DNA of 32,537 bases from an uncultured Ignavibacteriales bacterium (lineage in GTDB: Bacteria > Bacteroidota > Ignavibacteria > Ignavibacteriales > Ignavibacteriaceae): contig CAJXGP010000002.1 in the NCBI GenBank assembly GCA_913053915.1, positions 1 to 32,537 of the forward strand. Reading direction: 5' to 3'. A program made the position numbers and the translations under genes. Below the pieces are notes generated by a model. The model ran no database searches and had not been told where the DNA came from. It worked only from the letters and a program-made list of their open reading frames with translations. Within the stretch, counting starts at the first letter, position 1. Each line of letters starts with the position of its first letter. Shown here one piece after another: positions 19,101 to 27,306 of the stretch.

Positions 19101-19814
19101 ATCTGCGGCAAATTTAACCTGTTTTATTTTTGTTGACGAAGTACTGAATAGAGATCCATCTTCGTTAATAGATGATAAATAACTACTCCAAGATACCGGT
19201 GTAGATGAGGTTGTATCTATCCATATTTTATTAAATTTACTCACAAGGAAATCATCCTTGTAAACGAACGGATAACATTTATCGGTAATATCATCGTACA
19301 AATAACTATTTGTAGATGCAAATTTATAAGCAGCTACTAATTCTTTAAGTAAGCCTTTTAGCTGCGAGGATATTGTTTGTTTTAATTCGGTATTAAGTTT
19401 AAGACCTGCTGCCGAAGTTTTATACCAGGCGTTTAATTCATCAGATATAAAAAAGAGATGTTTGAAAATATTATTTAATACAGCTTTAACTTGGTTGTCA
19501 AGATTAACTGCATTTTTTATAAAACTAAAATGGGCAGTAAAACACTCTTTAATTTCACTTAAATCTTTTTGTGATATAATTGAAATGATAGTCGAGACAT
19601 CATTCTCGACAAAATCTTTCCAGTCATCGTCAGGTTCGTTATCCTTATTATAATACTGCACTTTTTTGGAGTAATTTCTAATAAACCAAAGCAGATCGTT
19701 AATATCACGTTCGTCAACTTTTACATAACTCGTATGCAGAGCTTTAAGTAATCTCTGTTTTTGACTTACTCCGTCACGTACAAGAGGGTTCTTTATATCA
19801 CAGTTCCCGTTCAT
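16191..19814 (-). CDS. Baseplate J-like wedge protein, Afp11/Pvc11-like (gp6 type)
   Basis: This 1207-aa protein carries a baseplate-J/gp6-type domain near its C-terminus, at about residues 1010-1180. The run starts at ITIWDYEKLILQEFPDIYKV, continues with GYVTVVVIP and closes with the VQLKKGYDW and FLSPWAYKEG segments. The N-terminal and middle regions are long and family specific. In contractile systems this protein forms the wedge ring that opens when the sheath is triggered. Its start overlaps the gp25-like gene stop by ATGA, with AAGGAG about 13 bases upstream. Order and size match Afp11 and Pvc11. Confidence 0.9.
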   Translation of the reverse strand: MNGNCDIKNPLVRDGVSQKQRLLKALHTSYVKVDERDINDLLWFIRNYSKKVQYYNKDNEPDDDWKDFVENDVSTIISIISQKDLSEIKECFTAHFSFIKNAVNLDNQVKAVLNNIFKHLFFISDELNAWYKTSAAGLKLNTELKQTISSQLKGLLKELVAAYKFASTNSYLYDDITDKCYPFVYKDDFLVSKFNKIWIDTTSSTPVSWSSYLSSINEDGSLFSTSSTKIKQVKFAADKLKLYVDKFIGAQSRLIHNSPGYLKETLENWSSHEPNMALLLAFLQLFRYAQGSINKITKRHLDFYYKRVLRLKPNEAVPDTVHVIFELAKQVDSYLVKEATQLKAGRDSEGNEVVYKVDKDTVFNKGAVDKLKSVFVDKKDNYRVYSAPVANSKDGSGKKFDMDEPKWKTFGESQKTDTGYQSEDNRTMLFTDIGLAITSPIFFLYQGTRVITITFTTDNDLTDLVGREISIKEALTFSFSSEKKWVTADIDSVNINTSNKFLEFVIELGTEAEPTFAFNNSELEDNFDSKFPVLKVLLINETDSDYIYKTLKNVTISKIDISTEVTNLKDLILQNDSGLLKPGKPFYPFTTIPGKGSSFYVGSKEIFQKHIEYITLHIEWKDVPNTHLKTYYHPLISLTDNEDFKVKGEVLYDNVWKEVEDNKPIFDKNDATTAIDVEFIFPDTLSYYGEVISENLGEYTTDTRRGFFRVVLTHPPDAFGHGLYRDAYTKAIIEYANDPNDTDKKNAIPNEPYTPLVKDFWIDYKATTEINVKANSSYKTGKEKFIHIYPFGIKEERKASSNKVNLLPTLEFNNDTKDLESEGELYIGIKDLDPTENLSLLFQIAEGSADPELPKQEINWSYLSNNEWKIFEDTEVISDDTNSLIKSGIITFSIPSAADKDNTIMPSGLHWIKASVDKNSGAVCETLDIIAQAASATFKDNDNADDFLESVLPAQTIAKLVNKDASIKKVSQPYASLGGKPIENDQNFYTRVSERLRHKSRGITIWDYEKLILQEFPDIYKVKCINHSTYIPNTSEFAPGYVTVVVIPNLYNKNSVNSLEPRVSVGTLNNIKDFLKKKISLFAAEKLQVLNPLYEKIRVEFQVQLKKGYDWGYYKSKLQEDIKEFLSPWAYKEGSEISFGGKIHKSVILNFIEERDYVDFVAEFKMIQIITKEGKTESKYTDEAEPATSRSIFVSNNEHDINEVVNC

Positions 19815-20221
19815 ATATTAAGATTTGCTCCTTCGTTTATGTAAAAAGGATAAACAAAATTATATCTCGAGTTCGTTGATCGAATTGTATACTCCAATGT
19901 TATTAATAGAATACCTTCTTCTTGTTTTGCTTCAAGAATTATATCGTCAAGCTTTATTCTTGCTTCAAAGTAAAGTATAGCCGTTTCAATAAGATCTTTT
20001 ATATATGCCTTCAGTGAAGTATCGATCGGAGCGAATAATAAATTTTTAAGATTTGTACCATACTTCGGCTGCATAATTCTTTCGCCGATTGTTGTTGAGA
20101 ATAATATTTCCAGGCTACTGTTTATATCTTCTTTATCCACAAGCATTTCAACAGTTGCTGTATTTTTATTGAACTCGGGCGGAAAACTCCACCCTTTTCC
20201 GAGAAAGGGATACTTTGCCAT
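19811..20221 (-). CDS. gp25-like baseplate wedge protein, Afp9/Pvc9-like
   Basis: This 136-aa protein matches the gp25/TssE wedge family in length and motifs: a GWSFPPEF start region, the loop GERIMQPKYGTNLKNLLF near residues 46-63, and a central helix that ends before a beta-rich C-terminus. gp25 proteins nucleate the sheath on the baseplate. It lies five bases after the PAAR gene and overlaps the gp6-like gene by four. In Afp the order is spike, wedge, PAAR; here PAAR precedes the wedge. Confidence 0.93.
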   Translation of the reverse strand: MAKYPFLGKGWSFPPEFNKNTATVEMLVDKEDINSSLEILFSTTIGERIMQPKYGTNLKNLLFAPIDTSLKAYIKDLIETAILYFEARIKLDDIILEAKQEEGILLITLEYTIRSTNSRYNFVYPFYINEGANLNI

Positions 20222-20226
20222 ATTAG

Positions 20227-20505
20227 TTATCCTATTATTACTGTCGGACTACCAACTGCTGCCGATGCACCGCAGATACAAATATCACCCACACGTAAAG
20301 CAGGTTTACCTCCTATCAATACCGTTATACTTCCCATCGGGAATGGGCTTGCTGTTGGCTGATGAACCAACGGAGGAATTGGACATACGTGCATATCTGT
20401 TGCAACTGCTGCGGGCATACCGCCGATTAAAACCGTAGGTATACCAGGACCGGTTACCGTTCCCCCGTGTGTCGAAATGTCTCCCACTCTAGCTGCCGGC
20501 GGCAT
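20227..20505 (-). CDS. PAAR-repeat spike tip protein, Afp10-like
   Basis: This 92-aa protein consists of a PAAR domain: MPPAARVGDISTHGG at the start, an internal IPTVLIGGMPAA, an MHVCP segment and a second VLIGGKPALRVGD. Glycine-rich turns and metal-ligand candidates (His13, the His-Val-Cys of MHVCP and Cys in ICICG) fit a zinc-bound cone that sharpens the spike. A longer frame exists upstream, but the canonical MPPAARVGD start is preceded by AAGGA at good spacing, so translation most likely begins at 20505. It lies directly downstream of the VgrG-like gene. Confidence 0.93.
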   Translation of the reverse strand: MPPAARVGDISTHGGTVTGPGIPTVLIGGMPAAVATDMHVCPIPPLVHQPTASPFPMGSITVLIGGKPALRVGDICICGASAAVGSPTVIIG

Positions 20506-20586
20506 ATTATTAATCCTTTCTTTCTGTGCTTTTGTATCCCTGTGACTACGATAAAATACGGAGACACAGAGAGAGATCACAAAATT

Positions 20587-22335
20587 TTAGTTTATTTGTA
20601 CTAAAGAACCTTTTAAGGTTGCGATGGCGCTACTTGTAACTTCTGCACCAGCTGAACCTTCCGCTTTAAATTGACCTTTGGCTTTTATCTCTATATTTAT
20701 TCCTTCAACAGTTAGATTACCGCTTGCTTTTATACTTACATCCGCTGCACTTTCCATAGTAATACCATTTGAGTCCATAGTAATTTTATTTCCGTTCTGA
20801 TCTTCAAGTTTTATCGCACCTTCGTCATCGGTTAATATAACTTTATTTCCTCCCGGAGTTTCGACTGTTACAATTTTCTTTTCATCATCAAATAGAAGTT
20901 TCATTTTACTCCGAGTAATAAATCCTTTTTCGGGATTAGATGCACTTGCTGTTATAGGAGCAGGTTTTGCACTGCTGTTTAGCATTCCTAAAATTATTGG
21001 TTCGCGCGGGTCTTCATTTAAAAATCCGAGCACAACTTCATCTCCGATTTCCGGTCTAAAAAAGGATCCCCTGTTTTCACCTGCATCTAAAGTTGAAACC
21101 CTTGCCCAAACACCGTTTTCGTTGGGATCAACCAATGGCATTTTTACAAGTACTCTGTCTTCACCGTCCGGATCATTTGCAAGCTGAGTAACAACACCGA
21201 TTTGTAAACCCTGCACCGCAGGTAACAAACCCGCTGCGGGTGTATCAAGAATATCATTCGATTTAGAGAACCATTCAGGAGAAAGTCCGAATTGAATATC
21301 TGTTTCCCAATTCTGCAAATTAATTTGATGACGAACAGCACTAATAAAATTTTTACCATTGAATCGCTCACCTACACCATTCAACTCAAGCATATCGCCG
21401 GGACTTATTTTTCCGTATCCCTGCGACATTACTCTTCCTCTTATTTTGGCGAGTTTACTTTTTAATAATTTACTGTTAGCCCATGCTTTTAATTCCTGAT
21501 CGGTTACCTTACCGCTATGCTTTTGGTTAAATTCATCAAGGCTTATCACATTTGTTAAATTGCTGGAATTAATGTTACCCGGTTCGGTGATACTTGGATC
21601 TTGCCCCTCTTCTTCAATCACTTCCTGGGTCGAATAATCCCATGAGCTTGATTTAACCGAAGTTAATTGATAGCGGGCATCCATCTCCGCTTCAAAGTCG
21701 AGCATTGATGAACCGTAAACTAAAGACAAAACCGGATCGGTTGAAGTATCGGGAGCTTTAACGGTTATCTTTCCGTCATTAACAAAAACAAGCTTACCGT
21801 TTGCCTCGGCACGTGAAACTATAAAATCCCAATCCGTTGAATAAAACTGTACCATTTCTTTATGATCAACGTCGGTCGATTCAATATCCGTTTCCATTCC
21901 GTATGGTTTAATTATTTCAGAAATTATATCGGAATCTTTCGAATCATAAAAATACTTATTCTGTTTTCCTACGGTCATCTTTATCGCTTTATCCCTGCAG
22001 TTAATGCGCAGATAAGAAGATTTATTTTTTTTTGCTTTTATGGAATGATTGATTATTATCCCTTTGAATATTACACTTTCATCGGAATGATATCCGGCAA
22101 GAATTTCAATCTCTTTGCCTGGAATGAATAAATCTTTATTACTTAGCTCAAAATCTTCCTTGGCAGTATCGCCATCGAGAAGGATAATTTGTGTTTTCGG
22201 AATGCGGTTAACTTCTTTTTCAACGGTAACGGAAACCACCTGATACTCTTTGCTAATTTCGGATCCGTCCGACTTGATAGTTATCGTTGGTAAGTCCGTT
22301 GATTTTTCAACCGGTATGACTCTATCTTTACTCAT
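20587..22335 (-). CDS. VgrG-like central spike protein, Afp8/Pvc8-like
   Basis: This 582-aa protein combines a gp27-like hub (about 1-370) with a gp5-like OB fold (about 375-450; LVDPNENGVWARV, then GSFFRPEIGDEVVLGF and REPIILGML) and a C-terminal beta-helix-like run. That end has repeated short units rich in Asp, Gly and Asn (KLEDQNGNKITMDSNGITM). Such trimeric spikes puncture the target membrane. No extra effector domain is fused to its C-terminus, so cargo must travel another way. Its start overlaps the LysM gene stop by ATGA, and the PAAR gene follows. Confidence 0.93.
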   Translation of the reverse strand: MSKDRVIPVEKSTDLPTITIKSDGSEISKEYQVVSVTVEKEVNRIPKTQIILLDGDTAKEDFELSNKDLFIPGKEIEILAGYHSDESVIFKGIIINHSIKAKKNKSSYLRINCRDKAIKMTVGKQNKYFYDSKDSDIISEIIKPYGMETDIESTDVDHKEMVQFYSTDWDFIVSRAEANGKLVFVNDGKITVKAPDTSTDPVLSLVYGSSMLDFEAEMDARYQLTSVKSSSWDYSTQEVIEEEGQDPSITEPGNINSSNLTNVISLDEFNQKHSGKVTDQELKAWANSKLLKSKLAKIRGRVMSQGYGKISPGDMLELNGVGERFNGKNFISAVRHQINLQNWETDIQFGLSPEWFSKSNDILDTPAAGLLPAVQGLQIGVVTQLANDPDGEDRVLVKMPLVDPNENGVWARVSTLDAGENRGSFFRPEIGDEVVLGFLNEDPREPIILGMLNSSAKPAPITASASNPEKGFITRSKMKLLFDDEKKIVTVETPGGNKVILTDDEGAIKLEDQNGNKITMDSNGITMESAADVSIKASGNLTVEGINIEIKAKGQFKAEGSAGAEVTSSAIATLKGSLVQIN

Positions 22336-23003
22336 TTTGATTTATCTGATTTTATTGGAGGAAACTGAATAATATCTCCCGGGTTTAAATTTCTAAAATT
22401 TGTTAAGCCGTTTGCTTTAGCCACGTCGGAATAATATTTTGTGTCACCGTATATTTCGTAACAAAGAAGTGGCAGATTCTCCCCTTCTTTTATTTCCCTG
22501 TAATGTGATAAATCGGGTGAACTGTTGTTCTCTTTTGCCGTACGTAAAACATCATCAATGTTTTCGGCGAAAGTTGCGTTTATTTTTGCGCGTAGAGGGT
22601 ATCCATCCGGTTCAAACAAACTATAAGTTATATCTGCAGTTTTGAGAATACATTTCGATACGAGTTTGCCCCAGGTTATCTTTAAATACAGTGGTCGGTG
22701 AATTTCACCGTCGACATTACCGGTAAGTGTGAAGAATTTATCAATTTCGTCGGATACATCTTTTTTTACACCGGTTACGCCTGTACCATCAAATAAAAAC
22801 TCGAAGATATATTCCTGCGGCTTAATCTTACCGAATTTCTGAGGAGTACCTGTAGTACCCTTACCTTGAGCTTCTTCGTATTCAATTTCATACTTCTGTG
22901 AATAAGATGAAGGATTGAACATTACTTCAAACTCATCAACCCTTGTATTGTATTCAAGGTCTTTATACGCTTCGATTTTTAGTTTTTTTAATTCGCCGTA
23001 CAT
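22332..23003 (-). CDS. LysM-containing tube/baseplate adaptor, Afp7/Pvc7-like
   Basis: This 223-aa protein has an N-terminal domain typical of Afp7/Pvc7 (FEVMFNPSSYSQKYEIEYEE near residues 26-45, then KPQEYIFEFLFDGTGV) and a C-terminal LysM-type module at about 168-218 (YREIKEGENLPLLCYEIYGD... to NPGDIIQFPP). In related particles it links the inner tube to the spike hub. The LysM module, like that of phage gp53-type proteins, is more likely a structural contact than a cell-wall binder. It overlaps the spike gene by four bases. Confidence 0.88.
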   Translation of the reverse strand: MYGELKKLKIEAYKDLEYNTRVDEFEVMFNPSSYSQKYEIEYEEAQGKGTTGTPQKFGKIKPQEYIFEFLFDGTGVTGVKKDVSDEIDKFFTLTGNVDGEIHRPLYLKITWGKLVSKCILKTADITYSLFEPDGYPLRAKINATFAENIDDVLRTAKENNSSPDLSHYREIKEGENLPLLCYEIYGDTKYYSDVAKANGLTNFRNLNPGDIIQFPPIKSDKSK

Positions 23004-23068
23004 AATTATTTTTCAGTGTCTCCGCGCCTTTGAGGTTAATTATTCACCACTAAATCGCAAAGATTTTT

Positions 23069-23230
23069 TTATCGTTCTTTTTCTTTTTTTAATATTTCAA
23101 GAACCTGTTCAACGCAGTCTTCAATAATTTCATCACGGTCTATTTTTTCAGATGGTTTTTTCTTTTTTTCATTTTTCGTTTGTTCATCAACAACTGCTTT
23201 AATTACAAGTTCTTTTACTTCAACAGGCAT
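23069..23230 (-). CDS. DUF5908 small eCIS protein, Afp6-position
   Basis: This 53-aa ORF starts MPVEVKELVIKAVV, the opening expected of DUF5908 proteins found in eCIS loci, and ends in a charged helix (VEQVLEILKKEKER). A strong AAGGAG site stands seven bases before the ATG, which makes expression likely. It lies between the second tube gene and the LysM gene, the same place as Afp6/Pvc6. Its function is not established; its position suggests a small structural or assembly factor. The Lys-rich middle looks disordered. Confidence 0.82.
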   Translation of the reverse strand: MPVEVKELVIKAVVDEQTKNEKKKKPSEKIDRDEIIEDCVEQVLEILKKEKER

Positions 23231-23241
23231 TAAAAATCTCC

Positions 23242-23691
23242 TTATAATTTAATTCGTTTGAAATAACTGTAAGCCAGTTGAAGAGTTTCTATTACGATTG
23301 AATTATCCGTTGCTTTAAAGTCCGAGACTGACCACTTAACAGGCCACGCATTAACGAAACTGAATGTATCTGCTACCGGCTCATGCACTTCATTTAATAA
23401 TGTTACATTTACAGTAGTAGGGGAAAACGTAAAATTCTCGATTGCGTCCTTGCACCAGGAGATTAATTCCGAGTCCGTTAACAACCCTCTTTTAAGAATT
23501 AGGTTGGAATATTTTGCACGATTGGGAAGACGATAAGCAAACCTGTTCTCACCGCCTTCTATAAATTCTTCTACTCCAAGTTCGGCGCTTAAACCGGAGA
23601 CTTCCTGGAAACGTGCGTCATTGCTGTCAGACGGAAGCATACCGAATTCTACCCGAAAGTGAAAACCAACCGGTGGATAATATCCAGGCAT
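23242..23691 (-). CDS. Second inner tube protein (gp19 family), Afp5/Pvc5-like
   Basis: This 149-aa protein has the gp19/tube fold pattern: GYYPPVGFHFRVEFG at the start, then FQEVSGLSAELGVEEFIEGG, KYSNLILKRGLL, and VNAWPVKWSVSDFKATDNSI before the closing strand. It is a paralogue of the tube gene upstream. By position next to the DUF5908 and LysM genes it is probably the tube-initiating ring at the baseplate rather than the bulk tube. The 11-base gap to the DUF5908 gene holds that gene's ribosome site. Confidence 0.9.
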   Translation of the reverse strand: MPGYYPPVGFHFRVEFGMLPSDSNDARFQEVSGLSAELGVEEFIEGGENRFAYRLPNRAKYSNLILKRGLLTDSELISWCKDAIENFTFSPTTVNVTLLNEVHEPVADTFSFVNAWPVKWSVSDFKATDNSIVIETLQLAYSYFKRIKL

Positions 23692-23695
23692 ATTT

Positions 23696-24127
23696 TTACT
23701 CGTTTTCTATTGACAAACCTTCATGTGCAATTTCAATCGATTCGATTGCTACTTCGTTGCCTGTTGCTTTCAAACCAGGTCCTTCAACTTTAACGGGGAA
23801 TGCGTTCGTAGCTTTCCACGTCATAACAGGCTCGTGGTTTTCATTTAAAAGACTGATAATTAAATCACGCCTTTCAACTTTATTCAGCTTGGTAGTATTC
23901 AACCATTTGTAGAATTCATTATCCGTAGGAAGAACACCTCTTTTCATAGTTATATTTCCGTATTTCGGAATACCGGTCATTTTAATTGCGGAATACTCGG
24001 GACTTAATCCGTCCCTGTATTCTATAGCCTGGTTTTCAATATTCAAGCCCGATACTTCGGCAAAGCCTAAATTAGTGCCGCCCCATTGCACTTGGAAATG
24101 AAACACTGGTAATGGATAGTCAGCCAT
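23696..24127 (-). CDS. Main inner tube protein (gp19 family), Afp1/Pvc1-like
   Basis: This 143-aa protein has the same pattern as its neighbour: PVFHFQVQWGG, then FAEVSGLNIENQAIEYRDG, KYGNITMKRGVL, a central NTTKLNKVERRDLIISL region and NAFPVKVEGPGLKATGN. It follows the sheath gene by 54 bases and has its own AGGTGA ribosome site seven bases upstream of the ATG. That fits the high demand for the bulk tube subunit that stacks inside the sheath. Deciding which of the two tube genes forms the bulk tube rests on position. Confidence 0.9.
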   Translation of the reverse strand: MADYPLPVFHFQVQWGGTNLGFAEVSGLNIENQAIEYRDGLSPEYSAIKMTGIPKYGNITMKRGVLPTDNEFYKWLNTTKLNKVERRDLIISLLNENHEPVMTWKATNAFPVKVEGPGLKATGNEVAIESIEIAHEGLSIENE

Positions 24128-24181
24128 TGTTATTCACCTTTTATTATTATTAATTGTATTCTTTTAATAGCTAAGTTCTTC

Positions 24182-26212
24182 TTATGATTCCTGCATCTTG
24201 TGAGAGAACTTAAGGATAATAAATTCAGCCGGACGAACGACCGCCATTCCTATTTCAACGTTCATCCTTCCTTCTAAAATATCCTGTGCAGTCATAGTAG
24301 TACCGAGACCGACTTTAACAAAAAATGCTTCGTCAGGTTTTGCACCGGCAAGCGCGCCGTCTCTCCACTTTTGAGTCAGATAGTTCTCAATCATCGATTT
24401 AATTTTTATCCAGGTATTTGCATCGTTTGGCTCAAAGACTGCCCAGTAGGTTGATTTTTTAACCGACTCTTCAACCATATTAAAGAATCTTCTAACGGGT
24501 ACGTATCTCCATTCATTATCATTTCCTGCCAGCGTACGTGCGCCCCAAACTAAAATACCTTTACCGGTAAAAGCCCTTATTGCATTTATTGATTTTCCGG
24601 CAACCACATCTACATTCAAATCTTCCTGCTCCTTGTTATCGATAATTTCGGTAAGCTTACTCACGCTGTTTAGACTTACATTTGCAGGGGCTTTCCAAAC
24701 ACCGCGTGCATTATCAACCGAAGCATAAATTCCTGCAATAGCACCACTGGGAGGTAATACAGTTAACGAACTGCTGACTTTAGTTATCATATTTTTAAAT
24801 GTAGGGAATATTGCTTTCAGTGCATTCTCAGAATTATCAACAAAACTTACCGCAGCAGCTAACACACTTTGAACCGCGTCGTTTAATTGTTCAAAAATTG
24901 CTGAAATCTTACTCTCTGCACCGCTCATATTTTCAATTTTTTCTTTGTTGTCGGTCGGTGCAGTAATGGGATAAAAATCATTAACTTTTGAGGCGCCTGT
25001 AAATATTGTTCCCCACTGGGAAACATCCAGAGTGTAATCATTAAAGACTTTATCAATAATTGTTTTACCAATTACGTCTTTGGCATCAAAGCAGTTATTG
25101 TTTAGCCTTTCAAAAGCATCTTTCAGAGTTCCCGATATTAAATCCCGCACAGTTGGAACTACTGTTTTATCTGTTAATGAAAAAGATGGTTTTGCCCATT
25201 CATTCATCAAATCATCCGCTGAATTGTATATATAGTCAAATAATTTTTTGAATTCTGTTCTTACGTTGTCCGCATTAGAAACAGATATTGTTGTTTGGGC
25301 AAGCGCCGTGTTTACAGCAGCTTTAAAGCCTATAACAAGATTGTTATATCCTTCTTTTAGAGATGCAATACTATTATCCTTTAAGAATTTTTTGTAACTG
25401 CCCGATGTAGTATTGTCGCCATTAATAATAGCGTTATCTGCAACAGATTTATCAAGCAGATCTATTGTACTTAGTATATCTGCATCAGTCGATAAGCTTG
25501 CTAACTTTACAGAAACACCAGATTTTTTCAGAACACTTTTGATATCAGCATATCTAACATTTTTTGTGAGATTAGTTTTTAAATAAGGTGTGTAAGCAGC
25601 TCCATATTTCAGGTAATTCATTCCAATTTTGTTACGAAATTTATCCACACCTTTCTGCCAGCCGTCTATTTCATCCTTTTCAAGAAGATCAAAAACGCAA
25701 AATCTGTCCTGAAGATCATTACATTGAGTAAGTGCCTGTTTCTGAATTTCGTATAGATCATCTTCCATAAAAACAGCATCGGGAAAAAGGATTAAGGTAG
25801 GCTCATCCTGTTTTTTAAGTTTTTTAAGTCCCTTTTCAAAATCGGTTTTTTTGATATCATCTTCGTAAGAACCAATTGAAATGATGTAACATTTACCTCC
25901 GCCGTTGTTAAAGAACGTACGGATCGCATCGTACATATAAAACACAGATTTGATTTTAGAATCTATAACAACGTTATTTAAATCGAGTTCAACTTTTTCA
26001 ATATTAACTTTTGGAAACTCTCCAAAAATGGATTTGAACTCTATTAAAGAAGTTACTTTAGTAGGAACTAACAATACGTCTTCCACCCCACCTTTAAGAG
26101 CTTTTTCGGTATATCCTATAAAAGCCGGGATTGCTGTTTCTACCTCAGCAACAGAGGGCGGAAACAGAGAGATTTCTTCGACGTAAACGTCCGGTGTTTT
26201 GTAAGTTGCCAT
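24182..26212 (-). CDS. Contractile tail sheath protein
   Basis: This protein of 676 aa opens with the typical sheath segment TYKTPDVYVEEISLFPPSV and ends with the conserved C-terminal domain: GKGILVWGARTL, WRYVPVRRFFNMVEESV, FEPND..TW, GRMNVEIGMAVVRPAEFIIL. About 300 residues between roughly 200 and 500 are an expanded, less conserved insertion domain that should face outward. Afp and PVC encode three sheath paralogues; here I see only one. Two ATGs lie six bases apart. AAGGAG at 26221-26226 is two bases from the first but eight from the second, so I start at 26212. Confidence 0.94.
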   Translation of the reverse strand: MATYKTPDVYVEEISLFPPSVAEVETAIPAFIGYTEKALKGGVEDVLLVPTKVTSLIEFKSIFGEFPKVNIEKVELDLNNVVIDSKIKSVFYMYDAIRTFFNNGGGKCYIISIGSYEDDIKKTDFEKGLKKLKKQDEPTLILFPDAVFMEDDLYEIQKQALTQCNDLQDRFCVFDLLEKDEIDGWQKGVDKFRNKIGMNYLKYGAAYTPYLKTNLTKNVRYADIKSVLKKSGVSVKLASLSTDADILSTIDLLDKSVADNAIINGDNTTSGSYKKFLKDNSIASLKEGYNNLVIGFKAAVNTALAQTTISVSNADNVRTEFKKLFDYIYNSADDLMNEWAKPSFSLTDKTVVPTVRDLISGTLKDAFERLNNNCFDAKDVIGKTIIDKVFNDYTLDVSQWGTIFTGASKVNDFYPITAPTDNKEKIENMSGAESKISAIFEQLNDAVQSVLAAAVSFVDNSENALKAIFPTFKNMITKVSSSLTVLPPSGAIAGIYASVDNARGVWKAPANVSLNSVSKLTEIIDNKEQEDLNVDVVAGKSINAIRAFTGKGILVWGARTLAGNDNEWRYVPVRRFFNMVEESVKKSTYWAVFEPNDANTWIKIKSMIENYLTQKWRDGALAGAKPDEAFFVKVGLGTTMTAQDILEGRMNVEIGMAVVRPAEFIILKFSHKMQES

Positions 26213-26220
26213 AAGCATTT

Positions 26221-26226
26221 CTCCTT
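26221..26226 (-). promoter_or_regulatory. Strong ribosome binding site deciding the sheath start
   Basis: AAGGAG on the minus strand lies eight bases before the ATG at 26212 and only two before the ATG at 26218, so the shorter sheath is favoured. Such clear sites also support an organism that uses Shine-Dalgarno pairing. Confidence 0.75.
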
Positions 26227-26232
26227 ATTTTG

Positions 26233-27303
26233 TTATACATAGATAAATATTTCAGAAAAAACTTTGTTGTTGCTTAAGTCAGGTTTTATGTTTTTATAAG
26301 AAGCATTCGGAAGATTATCAATTTCAAAGATTCCCGTTCCGTTTGTTTTTTTAAGCTGGATTCCCTGGATAGTACTATCGCTAAATTCAATTTCGCTACT
26401 GGAGATAAACGGCACAGCTTGATTTCCATCCGATAAGGTAATGACGGATTGTTTTGTAAAAGAGTTCGAAGAATCCGGATAACTTAGTGAAAGATCATCC
26501 GGATTGATTGTGTTTTTGAATTTCAGAACTATTAAATATTTCCAAATGGTTTTTCGCTTTTTAAATTTGATAAAATACGTTTTCTCAGTTATGTTTCCAT
26601 TTACATCAAAAAGGAGATATGCCGGTGGGACTGAACCTGAAAAATAAACATCAACAATTCCAAAAACATTTTTACCGGATAAAGAATCATCAGCATAAAA
26701 GTCCAGTTTCAAAGAGCCGTCAATAAATAGTTTGTATCTTCCCTGCGGATAATGGGTAACATCCACGAAATAAGACAGTTCATTGTTTACTATCGTAACA
26801 ACTTTATCTATAATTGTTTTGTTTTCAAAGTCTTTTAATTGAATGAATACGGTTGGATTTGAAGAAGCCTGTTTGTAATAAAATTTCTCGGGCTTTAGAA
26901 TTATCAAATCATCACCACCGACAAATTCTTCAGAAGTTCCGGCAGAAACAAGTAATTCGGAGTTTTGAATATTTTTATTAAGGTTTGAAAAATGATAAAT
27001 ACTTTTTGGTGCTGAATCTAAAGCAAGATCGGTAAAATTCTTAAAAAACGGATTATTTACAAAAATGATAAATGAAAATTTTGCTCCATTGTCTAAATTC
27101 ACTACCGGGGTTTTGGCGGAAAGATTGGCAAGCTCAATGAGTGCTATAAAACCTGATTCAATTTTCCTTGGAATAATCCTGTAGTTTTTCAACAGCCTGC
27201 TACATCTCGAAGAAGGCTCTACTTTGAAATCTTCGGAAATACTATTTAAATAAAAGTTATGAGAAAACTTTACTTCAAACAATTTTTCATAATTGATATC
27301 CAT
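26233..27303 (-). CDS. Unrecognised 356-aa protein between cap and sheath genes
   Basis: I cannot assign this protein to a named family. It is rich in beta-strand-like segments, aromatic residues and Asn, with no Cys cluster apart from one Cys, no signal peptide and no membrane span. It contains GGDDLIILKPEKFYY, NPTVFIQL and VTHYPQGRYKLFIDG, resembling a chain of beta sandwich domains. It starts three bases after the DUF4255 gene and ends 20 bases before the sheath, so it belongs to the structural operon. A role as a cap-associated or outer decoration protein is inferred from place only. Confidence 0.62.
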   Translation of the reverse strand: MDINYEKLFEVKFSHNFYLNSISEDFKVEPSSRCSRLLKNYRIIPRKIESGFIALIELANLSAKTPVVNLDNGAKFSFIIFVNNPFFKNFTDLALDSAPKSIYHFSNLNKNIQNSELLVSAGTSEEFVGGDDLIILKPEKFYYKQASSNPTVFIQLKDFENKTIIDKVVTIVNNELSYFVDVTHYPQGRYKLFIDGSLKLDFYADDSLSGKNVFGIVDVYFSGSVPPAYLLFDVNGNITEKTYFIKFKKRKTIWKYLIVLKFKNTINPDDLSLSYPDSSNSFTKQSVITLSDGNQAVPFISSSEIEFSDSTIQGIQLKKTNGTGIFEIDNLPNASYKNIKPDLSNNKVFSEIFIYV

Positions 27304-27306
27304 ATA

